Shown: positions 1 to 13,540 of the stretch, one piece after another
How positions within the stretch are numbered: position 1 is the stretch's first letter
Layout of the letters: each line of letters starts with the position of its first letter
Source: Steroidobacteraceae bacterium
Lineage (GTDB): Bacteria > Pseudomonadota > Gammaproteobacteria > Steroidobacterales > Steroidobacteraceae
Direction: 5' to 3'
NCBI GenBank assembly: GCA_025451845.1
Contig: JANWJS010000045.1
Coordinates: 1-64,000 of the forward strand
Length of the DNA: 64,000 nt
Translations under genes and position numbers: made by a program
The notes under the pieces: generated by a model
What the model was told of the DNA's origin: nothing
What the model saw: only the letters and a program-made list of their open reading frames with translations
Database searches by the model: none

Positions 1-201
1 CTCGACAACATTCTCTTCGGCTCGGAGATGGTGGGCGCGGTCCGCGGCATCGATCCGCAGACCGGGTTCCATTTCGATGACACCAAGCGGTACATCGACG
101 CTCTGCCGATCCCGCAATCCGACAAGAGCCGGATTTACGAGAGGAACGCGCGCCGCGTCTTTCCGCGCCTCGATGCGCTGCTGCAGGCGGGAGGCAAATG
201 A
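1..201 (+). CDS. ligJ: 4-oxalomesaconate hydratase, C-terminal fragment (LigJ-like)
   Basis: This is the last 66 codons of a gene cut by the window edge. It contains FGSEMVGAVRG and ends with an ARRVFPRLDALL motif, which matches the C-terminus of LigJ-type amidohydrolases. LigJ hydrates 4-oxalomesaconate to 4-carboxy-4-hydroxy-2-oxoadipate in the protocatechuate 4,5-cleavage pathway. The stop codon overlaps the start of the next gene (ATGA), so it is in one operon with ligI-ligA-ligB-ligC. The isomerase and aldolase genes (ligU, ligK) are not in the window and may lie to the left. The identification rests on a short fragment plus strong context. Confidence 0.8.
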   Translation, partial: LDNILFGSEMVGAVRGIDPQTGFHFDDTKRYIDALPIPQSDKSRIYERNARRVFPRLDALLQAGGK

Positions 202-1139
202 GCTCCGCTCTCGCACCCGGTGGGCCGGGATGGGCAGCGAGCGGTGCTTCCGGCGCGTTCAGGATGGATTCCAACTGGCTTCCGTACCATCCGCGCCCGT
301 CCAAGCCCAACTACGTTCCGCCGCCGGGCGCCGTCGATGCCCACTGCCACGTATTCGGTCCCGGCGCCGAGTTCCCCTACGCACCGGAGCGGAAATACAC
401 TCCCTGCGACGCCTCGAAGGACCACCTCTGGGCGCTGCGCGATTTCCTCGGTCTCGAGCGAAATGTCATCGTGCAGGCGACCTGCCACGGCACCGATAAT
501 CGAGCGCTCGTCGACGCCCTGCGCGCATCGGAGGGCCATGCACGAGGCGTTGCGTCGGTTGCGGCCGGAGTGACCGACTCTGAGCTGCAGGCACTCGATA
601 CCGCAGGCGTTCGCGGAGTGCGCTTCAACTTCGTCAGGCGCTTGGTCGACACGACACCCCGCGAGGTACTCGAGGAGATCGCGCGCCGCGTGGCTCCGCT
701 CGGCTGGCATGTCGTCATCTACTTCGAGGCAGCGGAGCTGCCGCAGCTCTATGACTTCGTCGCAGCGCTCCCCACGACCATCATTGTCGATCACATGGGT
801 CGGCCCGACGTCGCGAAGGCCGTCGCGGGAACCGAGTTCGAGCTGTTCGTCCGCCTGATGCGGGAGCACCCGAACGTATGGTCGAAGGTGAGCTGTCCGG
901 AGCGGCTCTCGAAGAGCGGACCGCCCCTGTACGAGGACGTCGTACCCTTTGCTCGCAGGCTCGTCGAGACCTTTCCCGACCGCGTCCTCTGGGGCACCGA
1001 TTGGCCGCACCCCAACCTGAAGGCCCACATGCCGGATGACGGCAAGCTGCTCGATTACGTGCCGCAGATCGCGCCGACACCGGCTCTGCGGCAGAAGCTC
1101 CTGGTCGAGAATCCCACCCGGCTCTACTTCGATCGCTGA
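198..1139 (+). CDS. ligI: 2-pyrone-4,6-dicarboxylate lactonase (LigI)
   Basis: This 313-residue protein is an amidohydrolase-superfamily member that hydrolyses 2-pyrone-4,6-dicarboxylate (PDC) to 4-oxalomesaconate/4-carboxy-2-hydroxymuconate. Visible features are VDAHCHVFGPG near residues 46-56, VDHMGRPD in the middle and WGTDWPHPN near residue 270. The Asp of the last motif corresponds to the catalytic Asp of LigI. The length is close to the family norm of about 290-300, with roughly 20 extra N-terminal residues; a start at MDSNWLPYHPRP (codon 23) is also possible. The chosen ATG overlaps the ligJ stop by 4 nt, indicating translational coupling. The family is metal-independent. Confidence 0.93.
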   Translation: MSSALAPGGPGWAASGASGAFRMDSNWLPYHPRPSKPNYVPPPGAVDAHCHVFGPGAEFPYAPERKYTPCDASKDHLWALRDFLGLERNVIVQATCHGTDNRALVDALRASEGHARGVASVAAGVTDSELQALDTAGVRGVRFNFVRRLVDTTPREVLEEIARRVAPLGWHVVIYFEAAELPQLYDFVAALPTTIIVDHMGRPDVAKAVAGTEFELFVRLMREHPNVWSKVSCPERLSKSGPPLYEDVVPFARRLVETFPDRVLWGTDWPHPNLKAHMPDDGKLLDYVPQIAPTPALRQKLLVENPTRLYFDR

Positions 1140-1151
1140 GGCCGCAATCGC

Positions 1152-1571
1152 ATGGCACTCGAGAAGCCCTATTCCGACATACCTGGCACCGTGATCTTCG
1201 ATGCGGATCAGGCGCGCAAGGGGTATCACCTGAATCAGTTCTGCATGTCGTTGATGAAGCCCGACAACCGGACACGCTTCAAGCGCGACGAGCGCGCTTA
1301 CGTGGATGAGTGGCCGATGTCCGAGGATCAGAAGCGCGGCGTGCTCGCACGCGACTACAATCGGATGATCGAGCTCGGCGGCAATATTTACTTTCTCGCG
1401 AAGCTCTTCTCGACGGACGGCAAGAGCTTCCAATATACGGCGGCCACGATGACCGGTATGACGCAGGAGGCCTACGCTACCATGATGTTGAACGGGGGTC
1501 GCTCGCCCGAAGGCAATCGCTGCGTGGGCGAGACTTCGGCGCGCGCGGGCTGCGAAAAGGAGGGAAAGTAA
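1152..1571 (+). CDS. ligA: Protocatechuate 4,5-dioxygenase alpha subunit (LigA)
   Basis: This is the 139-residue small, non-catalytic subunit of the extradiol dioxygenase that opens the protocatechuate ring between C4 and C5. The sequence starts MALEKPYSDIPGT and contains GYHLNQFCMSL and ELGGNIYFLAKL, both typical of LigA. It is the usual length of about 139. The gene lies 12 nt after ligI, and its TAA stop directly precedes the GTG start of ligB, so the two subunits are made together. The C-terminal tail after the GRS motif is short and charged, as in other LigA proteins. Confidence 0.94.
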   Translation: MALEKPYSDIPGTVIFDADQARKGYHLNQFCMSLMKPDNRTRFKRDERAYVDEWPMSEDQKRGVLARDYNRMIELGGNIYFLAKLFSTDGKSFQYTAATMTGMTQEAYATMMLNGGRSPEGNRCVGETSARAGCEKEGK

Positions 1572-3361
<1,790 letters not shown>

Positions 3362-3362
3362 C

Positions 3363-6658
<3,296 letters not shown>

Positions 6659-6659
6659 C

Positions 6660-7508
6660 TCAGCGCTTTCCGGGAGGCTGCCGCGACTTGTCGTAGGCCG
6701 CGAGTCCGGGCTTGTAGCTCTTCTGGTCGATGAACTGGTGAATACCCTCCTTGCGCCCCTCGTTATCGAAGAAGTTGGCCGCCTCCTGGGCACGGATCAG
6801 ATAGTCCTCGGCGTTGTCGTAGGTCATCTCGCCCACGCGCCGTATCGCGTCCTTGGCAGCTTTCAACGCCACGGGGTTCTTCTCGAGCAGCGTCTTCGCG
6901 ACGGCGGTCACCCGCTCCTGCAGCTCATCGCGCGGCAGCGCCTCGTTGACCAGGCCCCAATCGGCAGCGGTGCGCCCGTCGATGGTCTCTCCCGTGAGCG
7001 CGTGGTACATGGCGCGGCGGTAGGAGAGGAGCTCGCGCGCGATCTTGGTCGCGCCGCCGCCAGGCAGGATGCCCCAGTTGATCTCCGAGAGACCAAACTG
7101 TGCCTCCTGCGCAGCGAAGGCGAGATCGCATGCGAAGAGCGGTCCGTACCCGCCGCCAAAACACCAGCCGTTCACCATCGCGATGGTGGGCTTCTGGTAC
7201 CAGCGGAGCTTGCGCCACCAGGCATAGGCTTCCCGCTGTGACTGGCGCACCGCCCCGAGGCCTTGCGCCTCGGTCTCCCGGAAATATTCCTTGAGGTCCA
7301 TGCCCGCCGACCAGGCGGTGCCCTCGCCGGTGAGCACCAGCACGCCGACATCGTCCCGATACTCGAGCTGCTCGAGGACACGCAGCATCTGCCGATTGAG
7401 CTTCGGGCTCATGCAGTTACGCTTCTCGGGACGATTGAATCTCACCCAGGCGATGCGGCCGGCCACGGTGAACGCAACGGTGTCGGCTTCCTGTCGCTCT
7501 GTGCTCAT
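6660..7508 (-). CDS. ferB: Feruloyl-CoA hydratase/lyase (FerB/Ech-like)
   Basis: This 282-residue crotonase-family enzyme hydrates feruloyl- or coumaroyl-CoA and cleaves it to vanillin or 4-hydroxybenzaldehyde plus acetyl-CoA. It begins after an acidic leader with VAGRIAWVRFNRPEKRN and has the oxyanion-hole segments GTAWSAGMDLKEYF and GWCFGGGYGP. The Glu in FGLSEINWGI corresponds to the catalytic Glu of hydroxycinnamoyl-CoA hydratase-lyase. The length and the WWRKLRWYQKPTIAMVNGW block are typical of HCHL. It lies between vdh and ferA on the same strand. Confidence 0.93.
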   Translation of the reverse strand: MSTERQEADTVAFTVAGRIAWVRFNRPEKRNCMSPKLNRQMLRVLEQLEYRDDVGVLVLTGEGTAWSAGMDLKEYFRETEAQGLGAVRQSQREAYAWWRKLRWYQKPTIAMVNGWCFGGGYGPLFACDLAFAAQEAQFGLSEINWGILPGGGATKIARELLSYRRAMYHALTGETIDGRTAADWGLVNEALPRDELQERVTAVAKTLLEKNPVALKAAKDAIRRVGEMTYDNAEDYLIRAQEAANFFDNEGRKEGIHQFIDQKSYKPGLAAYDKSRQPPGKR

Positions 7509-7542
7509 GATGGTGCTCGGTGATAGCGGAGTGGGTGTGCGC

Positions 7543-8940
7543 TCAGATGGGGAACTGGCCTGGAAGGGTCTCGACCGTGATCCAGCGCAGCTCGGTGAAT
7601 TGATCGATGCCCGCCATGCCGCCGAAGCGCCCGTACCCCGAGGCGCCCACGCCGCCAAAGGGCATTTGCGCCTCATCGTGCACCGTGGGCCCGTTCACGT
7701 GGCACATTCCGGAGCGAATCTGACGCGCGACGCGCAAGCCCCGCGCAGCATCGCCGGTGAACACCGCGGCCGAGAGCCCATACTCGCTGTCGTTGGCGAT
7801 ACGGATGGCGTCCGCCTCGTCCTTGGCCCGGATGATTGCGACTACCGGACCGAAGCTCTCCTCGCGGTATAACTTCATTCTGGGTGTCACGCCCTCGACC
7901 ACGGTCGCGGGCATGACGACGCCCTCAGCCTTGCCGCCGGCAAGCACCCGCGCGCCGCCTGCGACGGCATCGTCGATGAGGTGATTGACACGTTCCACCG
8001 TAGACCGGTCCACCACCGCTCCGAGTGGCGTCTTGCCCTCTCGAGGGTCGCCACTCGCCATCGAGCGAGCCTTGTCAGTGAAGCGCCGGGCGAACTCGTC
8101 GGCGATGGCAGCGACGGGAATGATGCGCTCCGTCGACATGCAGATTTGGCCCTGGTTCATGAAGGCACCGAATGCGGCCGCCCTGACCGCGCCATCGAGG
8201 TCGGCATCCTCCAGTATGAGGAGCGGCGCCTTGCCGCCGAGCTCGAGCAGACAGGGCTTGAGGTGCTGCGCGCAGCGCATGGCCACGATGCGCCCGACCG
8301 CGGTGGAGCCGGTGAAGTTGACCCGGCGCACGGCCGGATGATCGATGAGGGCACCGACGACCTCGCCTGCATCAGGCGGAGCGTTGGTGACGACGTTTAC
8401 AACACCTTCGGGAAAGCCGGCTTCAGCGAACGCCTCGACGATCAACTCATGAGTGCGCGGGCAGAGCTCTGACGCTTTGAGAATGACCGGGTTCCCGCAG
8501 GCGAGCGCTGTCGCAATGGCCCGCACGCCGAGGATGATGGGGGCATTCCAGGGCGCAATGCCGAGTACCACTCCGACCGGCTCGCGAATCGACATCGCGA
8601 GACACCCCGGCTTGTCGGAGGGAATGACTTCGCCCGCGATACGCGTGGTGATCGCAGCTGCCTCACGCACCATGCCGGCTGCGAGCATCAGATTGAACAT
8701 CGCCCAACCGGCGGTGGCGCCTATCTCCTCCATCATGGCCTTGACGAAGGCGTCTCGGCGCTTCTCGAGGGCCTCGGCAGCCCGTCCGAGAATGGCGCGG
8801 CGGGCATTCGGTCCCGTGGCCGACCAGGCTGGGAAGGCCGCCGCCGCGCGATCGGCCGTGGCGCGCGCCTCGGCGGGAGTCATGGCAGTGGCGGTGCTCG
8901 CGGGCTGACCGGTGATCGGATTGACTCGCTCGAAGCGCAT
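7543..8940 (-). CDS. vdh: Vanillin/4-hydroxybenzaldehyde dehydrogenase
   Basis: This 465-residue NAD(P)-dependent aldehyde dehydrogenase has the PWN motif (GIAPWNAPI), the NAD-binding FTGSTAVGR, the catalytic Glu in LELGGKAP and the catalytic Cys in NQGQICMS. It is first in the minus-strand operon and lies 34 nt before ferB. It would oxidise the vanillin and 4-hydroxybenzaldehyde released by FerB. The length fits Vdh/LigV-type enzymes, which are shorter than the 500-residue ALDHs. Its promoter region is shared with the divergent MarR gene at 9046, which probably controls it. Confidence 0.9.
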   Translation of the reverse strand: MRFERVNPITGQPASTATAMTPAEARATADRAAAAFPAWSATGPNARRAILGRAAEALEKRRDAFVKAMMEEIGATAGWAMFNLMLAAGMVREAAAITTRIAGEVIPSDKPGCLAMSIREPVGVVLGIAPWNAPIILGVRAIATALACGNPVILKASELCPRTHELIVEAFAEAGFPEGVVNVVTNAPPDAGEVVGALIDHPAVRRVNFTGSTAVGRIVAMRCAQHLKPCLLELGGKAPLLILEDADLDGAVRAAAFGAFMNQGQICMSTERIIPVAAIADEFARRFTDKARSMASGDPREGKTPLGAVVDRSTVERVNHLIDDAVAGGARVLAGGKAEGVVMPATVVEGVTPRMKLYREESFGPVVAIIRAKDEADAIRIANDSEYGLSAAVFTGDAARGLRVARQIRSGMCHVNGPTVHDEAQMPFGGVGASGYGRFGGMAGIDQFTELRWITVETLPGQFPI

Positions 8941-9045
8941 GGGAAACTCCGTCGACAGAATGTTATAGTATATAGCATAGCAACTGGGTTCTGCCGATCA
9001 AGCGCATACCGACTCCTGCCGATCGAGCGTACCGACTGGAGCACC
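8941..9045. promoter_or_regulatory. Divergent promoter/operator region of ferC-like marR and vdh-ferBA-pobA
   Basis: This 105-nt divergent intergenic region has two notable elements. An AT-rich imperfect palindrome at 8964-8979 (TATAGTATATAGCATA, 12 of 16 positions symmetric) is a candidate MarR-type operator or -10 region for the minus-strand operon. Two imperfect direct repeats at 8991-9014 and 9016-9037 (CTGCCGATC.AGCG..ACCGACT) end 8 nt before the marR start. In SYK-6 the MarR protein FerC represses ferBA and feruloyl-CoA relieves it; the same logic is inferred here. Confidence 0.5.
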
Positions 9046-9471
9046 ATGGCCCCGATCGTTGATCCCCTGGAGGACTTGCCCGGGTATGCGCTCAGGCGCG
9101 CCTCGGCGGCAATCATGGCAAAGCTGGCGGCGCGCCTTACGGACCTGGGGCTGCGCCCGTCGGAGGCGAGCGTGCTCCTGATCATCGATGCCAATCCCGG
9201 GGTCACGCAGAGCGGGATCGGCCGGCTGCTCGGCATCGCGCGGGCGAACATGGCCCCGCTCACGGCGCGACTCGCGGGCCGCGACCTCATCGTGCGGGAA
9301 GCGGCCGGAGGCCGCGCTCACGGCCTGATGCTGTCCGATCCCGGGCGCCGCTTGACCCGCAAAGCGCGGCGAGTCATTGCGCAGCTCGAGGCGGAGTTGA
9401 TCGAGCGCATTCCCGCGGGCCAGCGCAGCGCCTTCCTGCGCGCCCTGAAAGCGCTCTTCGCCGGCTGGTAA
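9046..9471 (+). CDS. MarR-family regulator (FerC-like)
   Basis: This 141-residue winged-helix regulator has the DNA-binding region around GVTQSGIGRLLGIARANMAPLTARLAGRDLI (residues about 55-85) and a wing at GGRAHGLMLS. It is divergent from vdh-ferBA-pobA, the same arrangement as the hydroxycinnamate repressor FerC. The protein is closely similar along its length to the MarR at 48461 (both share PGYALRR, RDLI and RLLxI), so the two are paralogues. Its ligand is probably a hydroxycinnamoyl-CoA thioester, which is inferred from context. The ATG is preceded by GGAG 5 nt upstream. Confidence 0.85.
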   Translation: MAPIVDPLEDLPGYALRRASAAIMAKLAARLTDLGLRPSEASVLLIIDANPGVTQSGIGRLLGIARANMAPLTARLAGRDLIVREAAGGRAHGLMLSDPGRRLTRKARRVIAQLEAELIERIPAGQRSAFLRALKALFAGW

Positions 9472-9472
9472 G

Positions 9473-9502
9473 GCGGCATGCGTGGCGACGACGACATGCC
9501 GC
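9473..9502. terminator. Inverted repeat between convergent genes (possible bidirectional terminator)
   Basis: A perfect 8-bp stem (GCGGCATG / CATGCCGC) with a 14-nt loop starts 1 nt after the stop of the MarR gene. It lies between it and the convergent MetF-like gene, which ends at 9561. No T-run follows on either strand, so termination is only suggested. Confidence 0.35.
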
Positions 9503-9560
9503 GAGCCTGGCCGCGACAGTCTGCCGGCTTCGCGATAGGAGTTTGAGCGCGGTGCCCGGC

Positions 9561-10505
9561 TCAGGAATGGACGGTGAATTTCCTGCCATCGGCAGCCAGA
9601 TCGAATGCCCCATCCATGACCGAGCGCAGCCAATCGGCTGTCGCCAGGGCGCCGCCAAAGGAGTACACGTGCGGCTGTACCAGGCGCGACCCGGCGTGAC
9701 AGGCGCACCCGCGGACCAGGCCCAGGAGCATCTCATCGGGACCGGCGGCGAGTCCGGTCAGGCTGGCCACGGCGCCCATGTTCTTCGCGAGCGAGCGCAT
9801 GGAGGTGCCGATGCCGCACTGAACGGCAAATCTGAGCAGTTTCGAAAGGTGCGTCGGCCCGGCAATTCCGACGTGCACCGGCAGGGTGATGCCCTCCCGA
9901 GTCAGCATGCGGTCCCAGGCGCAAACACCCTCGGGGTTGAATCCGAATTGGGTGACGATGTGCATCGCTATCCCGGCTCTGGCCCCGAACGCTTGCTTGG
10001 CGCGCAACGCCGCGAGCAGCTCCGAGGCGCCCGCTACGGGATGCCCCTCGGGATGCCCGGCCACACCGATTCGCTTCAGTCCCGCTTCCTCGAGGGCACC
10101 GGTGGCGATCACCTCCAGCGTGCTCCTGAACGGTCCGACGGGTGGGTCGAGATCACCGGCAACCAGCAGCACCTGCTCGATGCCATGGGCACGCAACCGC
10201 GCGAGAGTGCTTCGCAGGACCCGCGCACTCGGCAATCTGCGTGCGACCAGGTGCGGTGAGGCGGTGAAACCGAGGGCTTGGATTCTGATCGCGATACGCA
10301 CCACGTCCTCGACCGAGGACTTCGGCGTATGCGCGACATAAACTGACATGCCCGCAGGCAGTCGTTGCCTCAGAGCATCCAGCAGCGCCTCATCGTGGCT
10401 CGAGATCTCCGTCGAAGCGCCACGCGCAAATGCGACCACGGCGCGCTTGAGCTCGCCGAGGTTGTTCTGCTCGGCTGCCTCATGGTGTCCCATCTTATGG
10501 CTCAT
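9561..10505 (-). CDS. Methylenetetrahydrofolate reductase family protein (MetF-like)
   Basis: This 314-residue TIM-barrel protein resembles MetF. It has ALGFTASPHLVARR and LLVAGDLDPPVGPF, the latter corresponding to the family's GD-P-G segment, and GVAGHPEGHP. Aromatic O-demethylases of the LigM/DesA type transfer the methyl group to tetrahydrofolate, and SYK-6 carries a MetF next to ligM to return methyl-THF to methylene-THF. The LigM-type gene at 25316 makes that role likely here. The start at 10505 (MSHKMGHHEAAEQ) is preferred over upstream in-frame ATGs, which would add 52 low-complexity residues. It is divergent from the amidohydrolase at 10686. Confidence 0.8.
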   Translation of the reverse strand: MSHKMGHHEAAEQNNLGELKRAVVAFARGASTEISSHDEALLDALRQRLPAGMSVYVAHTPKSSVEDVVRIAIRIQALGFTASPHLVARRLPSARVLRSTLARLRAHGIEQVLLVAGDLDPPVGPFRSTLEVIATGALEEAGLKRIGVAGHPEGHPVAGASELLAALRAKQAFGARAGIAMHIVTQFGFNPEGVCAWDRMLTREGITLPVHVGIAGPTHLSKLLRFAVQCGIGTSMRSLAKNMGAVASLTGLAAGPDEMLLGLVRGCACHAGSRLVQPHVYSFGGALATADWLRSVMDGAFDLAADGRKFTVHS

Positions 10506-10685
10506 CGCGGAAACGTTAGCGGGTCCGCGCAGCAAGCAGAAGCCGGGAATTGAGATAGGAGGCATCGCAAACGAAGATAGTGGACGTCGAGTTCGCTCGG
10601 TGACGAGTGATGATTTCGCTGTGAGGGGAGTACTCGCAGGATGACTCATGATCATGACCATGAAGGGCGTCCCTCGAGAGATGAC

Positions 10686-11549
10686 ATGAACGTACAGGAT
10701 CTGCTAGCCGTCGATGTCCACGTTCACGCGGAGGTTTCCTGCCGCCAGCCCGCGGACGAGCTGTGGCAGGAATACGAGGAGGCGGCGTCGAAGTACTTCA
10801 AGTCGGGCAAGCGCCCGACCATCGCCGAGACCATCGCCTACTACCGCGAGCGCCGGATCGGCCTCGTGATGTTCACGGTCGATTCCGAAAGCGAGATCGG
10901 TGCCCGGCGGATTCCGAACGAGGAGGTCGCCGAGGCGGCCCGTGACAACAGCGACATGATGGTCGCATTCGCCAGCATCGATCCGCACAAGGGCAAATTC
11001 GGAGTGCGCGAGGCCCGGCGGCTGCTCGAGCAATATGACATCAAGGGATTCAAGTTTCATCCCACCACCCAGGGGTTCTTCCCAAACGATCGGCTGGCCT
11101 ATCCGCTCTACCAGGTCATCGCCGAGCACAAGCTGCCTGCCATCTTCCACAGCGGCCATTCCGGTATCGGTACCGGCATGCGGGGCGGTGGCGGGCTCCG
11201 TCTGAAATACTCGAATCCCATTCACCTCGACGACGTCGCGGCGGACTTCCCCGACATGACCGTGATCATCGCGCACCCCTCCTGGCCCTGGCAGGACGAG
11301 GCGCTGTCGGTCTGCCTGCACAAGCCCAACGTCTACATCGATCTTTCGGGATGGTCGCCGAAGTACTTCCCGCCGCAGCTGCTGCGGTACGCCAACTCGC
11401 AGCTCAAGCACAAGATGCTTTTCGGTTCCGACTTTCCGCTGATCAGCCCCGATCGCTGGATCGAAGACTTCAACAACGCCGGCTTCAAGCCCGAGGTGCA
11501 TGAGCTGATTCTCAAGGAGAATGCGGTCGCGGCATTGCGCTTGGGATGA
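10686..11549 (+). CDS. Amidohydrolase, aryl-beta-ketoacyl-CoA hydrolase type (CouO-like)
   Basis: This 287-residue amidohydrolase-2 family protein has DVHVHAE at the start of the barrel, GFKFHPTTQGFFPN, FHSGHSGIGTGMRGG, IIAHPSWPWQDEA and LFGSDFPL, which supply the metal-site His and Asp residues. Proteins of this type include CouO of Rhodococcus jostii, which splits 4-hydroxyphenyl-beta-ketopropionyl-CoA to 4-hydroxybenzoate and acetyl-CoA. Here it could split vanilloylacetyl-CoA, the product expected from the CoA ligase at 22594; this is inference. The start at MNVQDLLAVDVH is chosen by family resemblance; an upstream ATG at 10641 would add a His-rich leader. Confidence 0.75.
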   Translation: MNVQDLLAVDVHVHAEVSCRQPADELWQEYEEAASKYFKSGKRPTIAETIAYYRERRIGLVMFTVDSESEIGARRIPNEEVAEAARDNSDMMVAFASIDPHKGKFGVREARRLLEQYDIKGFKFHPTTQGFFPNDRLAYPLYQVIAEHKLPAIFHSGHSGIGTGMRGGGGLRLKYSNPIHLDDVAADFPDMTVIIAHPSWPWQDEALSVCLHKPNVYIDLSGWSPKYFPPQLLRYANSQLKHKMLFGSDFPLISPDRWIEDFNNAGFKPEVHELILKENAVAALRLG

Positions 11550-11715
11550 GCCGGCCGCGACGTCCGGGGGAGCACACGACCCATACCGGGTTGCGCTCGG
11601 AGGCGATCCCCTTGCGCTACGGTGCGCGCGCGGCCAGGCAAACCGGCGCTAGATTCCCTTGCGTCAGAAAGGCGCCCCGCGGCGATCCGCGAGGGTGTCG
11701 CCAGAGGCTTGGGCA

Positions 11716-13536
11716 ATGAACGACCTTGAGGCACCGAAGGGCTTCCCGCTGCCGAGCTCGCTGCGGCCGGTTCCGGGCACCGAGCGGGCGCAGGCGGCGT
11801 ATCCGTATACGGTGCAGTTCAAGCCCGATGACGACCAGCGCTTCTGGTTCTACAACTCCATGCATTTCCCGGAGCCCATGTCCTGCTTCGACATGGTCAC
11901 GGCGGAGGCCGCCTATTGCGCCCTTGGTGCGGCCAACACGCGGGTGCACTGCCTGCCGACGACGCTCGGGATCGATCATCGGATCATCAACGGCCGGGTT
12001 TACATCGGCGGCAATGCCGTCACCGATCCGCAGGAGATCGCCCGCCGGACGGAGGAGTTTCAGAAGCGTGCGTTCTACTACTACGAGAACTGGGAGCATC
12101 TGTACGCGCAGTGGAAGCACAAGATGCTTGCGCTCATCCGCGAGGCGCAGGCACTGCCGAAACCCACGCTGCCCGAGTTCGAGCCGCTCGAGCACGTCCA
12201 TGCCGGACGGGGCATCGCCTCCAACCACTATCTGCTCGAGACTTACCAGCGCTCGCTCGAGGGATATTTTCGGATGTGGCACCACCACTTCGAGTTTCTG
12301 TTGCTCGGGTACGGTGCTTACCTCACTTTCTTCGCCTTCTGCAAGAAGGCCTTCCCCGAGATCCCGGACCAGACGGTGGCCCGCATGGTGGCGGGAATAG
12401 AGGCCGAAATCTTCCGCCCGGACGATGAGCTACGGCGCCTCGCCCGATGCGCCGTGGAGCTGGGCGTGGACGGCATATTCACGGACGGTGTGCCGCCCGA
12501 AGCCATTATCCGTTCGCTCGAGCAGGCCGGGCCGTCGGGGGAGCAGTGGCTGCGAGAGCTGGCCGTGTCTCGCGATCCCTGGTTCAACATCAACGTGGGC
12601 GATGGTTTTTACCATTATCACCGCTCCTGGAATGACGACCTGTCGATGCCCTTCGCCGGCCTGCCGGGATACATTCAGCGCATCAAGTCAGGGCAGACCG
12701 TGGAGCGTCCGTTCGAGAAGCTCCAGGAGGAGCGCCGGCGGCTCATTGCCGATTATCGCGAGCTCCTGGCGAGCGAGGAGGAGCGCGCCGCGTACGACCA
12801 GATGATCACGCTCGCGCACCGCGTGTTCCCGTATGTCGAGGGTCACAAGTTCTACTGCGAGCACTGGTACACGAACCTCTTTTTCAACAAGATCCGCGAG
12901 TTCGGTGCGCTGTTGCGCGCGCATGGATTCTTCCCCGACACGGAGGATGTCTTTCATTTGACCCACTACGAGCTCGAATCGGCAATCATCGACCTGATGA
13001 ACGCCTGGTCCACGGGCTCGGCCCCGCGGGGGCCGGCGCATTGGCCCGCGCTCGTGGCCGAACGGCGCGCGGCGATCCGGGAATGGGCAAAGCAGGAGAC
13101 TCCGCCTGCCCTCGGACCGGTGCCCGAGGTGATCGACGACCCGGCGATCGTCATGCTGTGGGGCATCACGCGCGAAAGCCTGGACACCTGGCTGAAGGCC
13201 GGTACCGATGCCGGAAGCTGCGAAATACGCGGATTCGCCGCTTCGAACGGTGTAGTAGAGGGAACGGCGCGCGTGGTGAAGTCTGTGGAGGAAATCGTCC
13301 GGCTGCAGACGGGCGACATCCTGGTCTGTCAGGTCACGAATCCCACGTGGGCGCCGATCTTCCAGAAGATCGCCGGCGCGGTATCGGACATCGGCGGCTC
13401 GATGAGCCACGCGGCCATTGTTGCCCGCGAGTTTGGCCTGCCGGCGGTGGTGGGTACGGGCACTGCGACCTCGCGCATCCGGGACGGCCAGCGCATCCGT
13501 GTCGATGGCGGCCGGGGCATCGTCACATTGCTCTAA
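11716..13536 (+). CDS. Aryl-phosphate synthase phosphotransfer subunit (AcvA/PpsA-like)
   Basis: This 606-residue protein ends in a PEP-utilizer mobile (swivelling) domain. The phospho-acceptor His is residue 565 in GGSMSHAAIVAREFGLPAVVG. The N-terminal 470 residues resemble the central part of PEP-synthase-like proteins such as phenylphosphate synthase subunit PpsA of Thauera, whose catalytic His is at nearly the same position. With the next gene it would transfer a phosphoryl group from ATP to the phenolic OH of 4-hydroxyacetophenones, as AcvAB (SYK-6) and HpeHI (Rhodococcus) do. The next gene starts 4 nt after its stop. There is no PpsC (CBS-domain) subunit nearby. Confidence 0.82.
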   Translation: MNDLEAPKGFPLPSSLRPVPGTERAQAAYPYTVQFKPDDDQRFWFYNSMHFPEPMSCFDMVTAEAAYCALGAANTRVHCLPTTLGIDHRIINGRVYIGGNAVTDPQEIARRTEEFQKRAFYYYENWEHLYAQWKHKMLALIREAQALPKPTLPEFEPLEHVHAGRGIASNHYLLETYQRSLEGYFRMWHHHFEFLLLGYGAYLTFFAFCKKAFPEIPDQTVARMVAGIEAEIFRPDDELRRLARCAVELGVDGIFTDGVPPEAIIRSLEQAGPSGEQWLRELAVSRDPWFNINVGDGFYHYHRSWNDDLSMPFAGLPGYIQRIKSGQTVERPFEKLQEERRRLIADYRELLASEEERAAYDQMITLAHRVFPYVEGHKFYCEHWYTNLFFNKIREFGALLRAHGFFPDTEDVFHLTHYELESAIIDLMNAWSTGSAPRGPAHWPALVAERRAAIREWAKQETPPALGPVPEVIDDPAIVMLWGITRESLDTWLKAGTDAGSCEIRGFAASNGVVEGTARVVKSVEEIVRLQTGDILVCQVTNPTWAPIFQKIAGAVSDIGGSMSHAAIVAREFGLPAVVGTGTATSRIRDGQRIRVDGGRGIVTLL

Positions 13537-13540
13537 CCCC

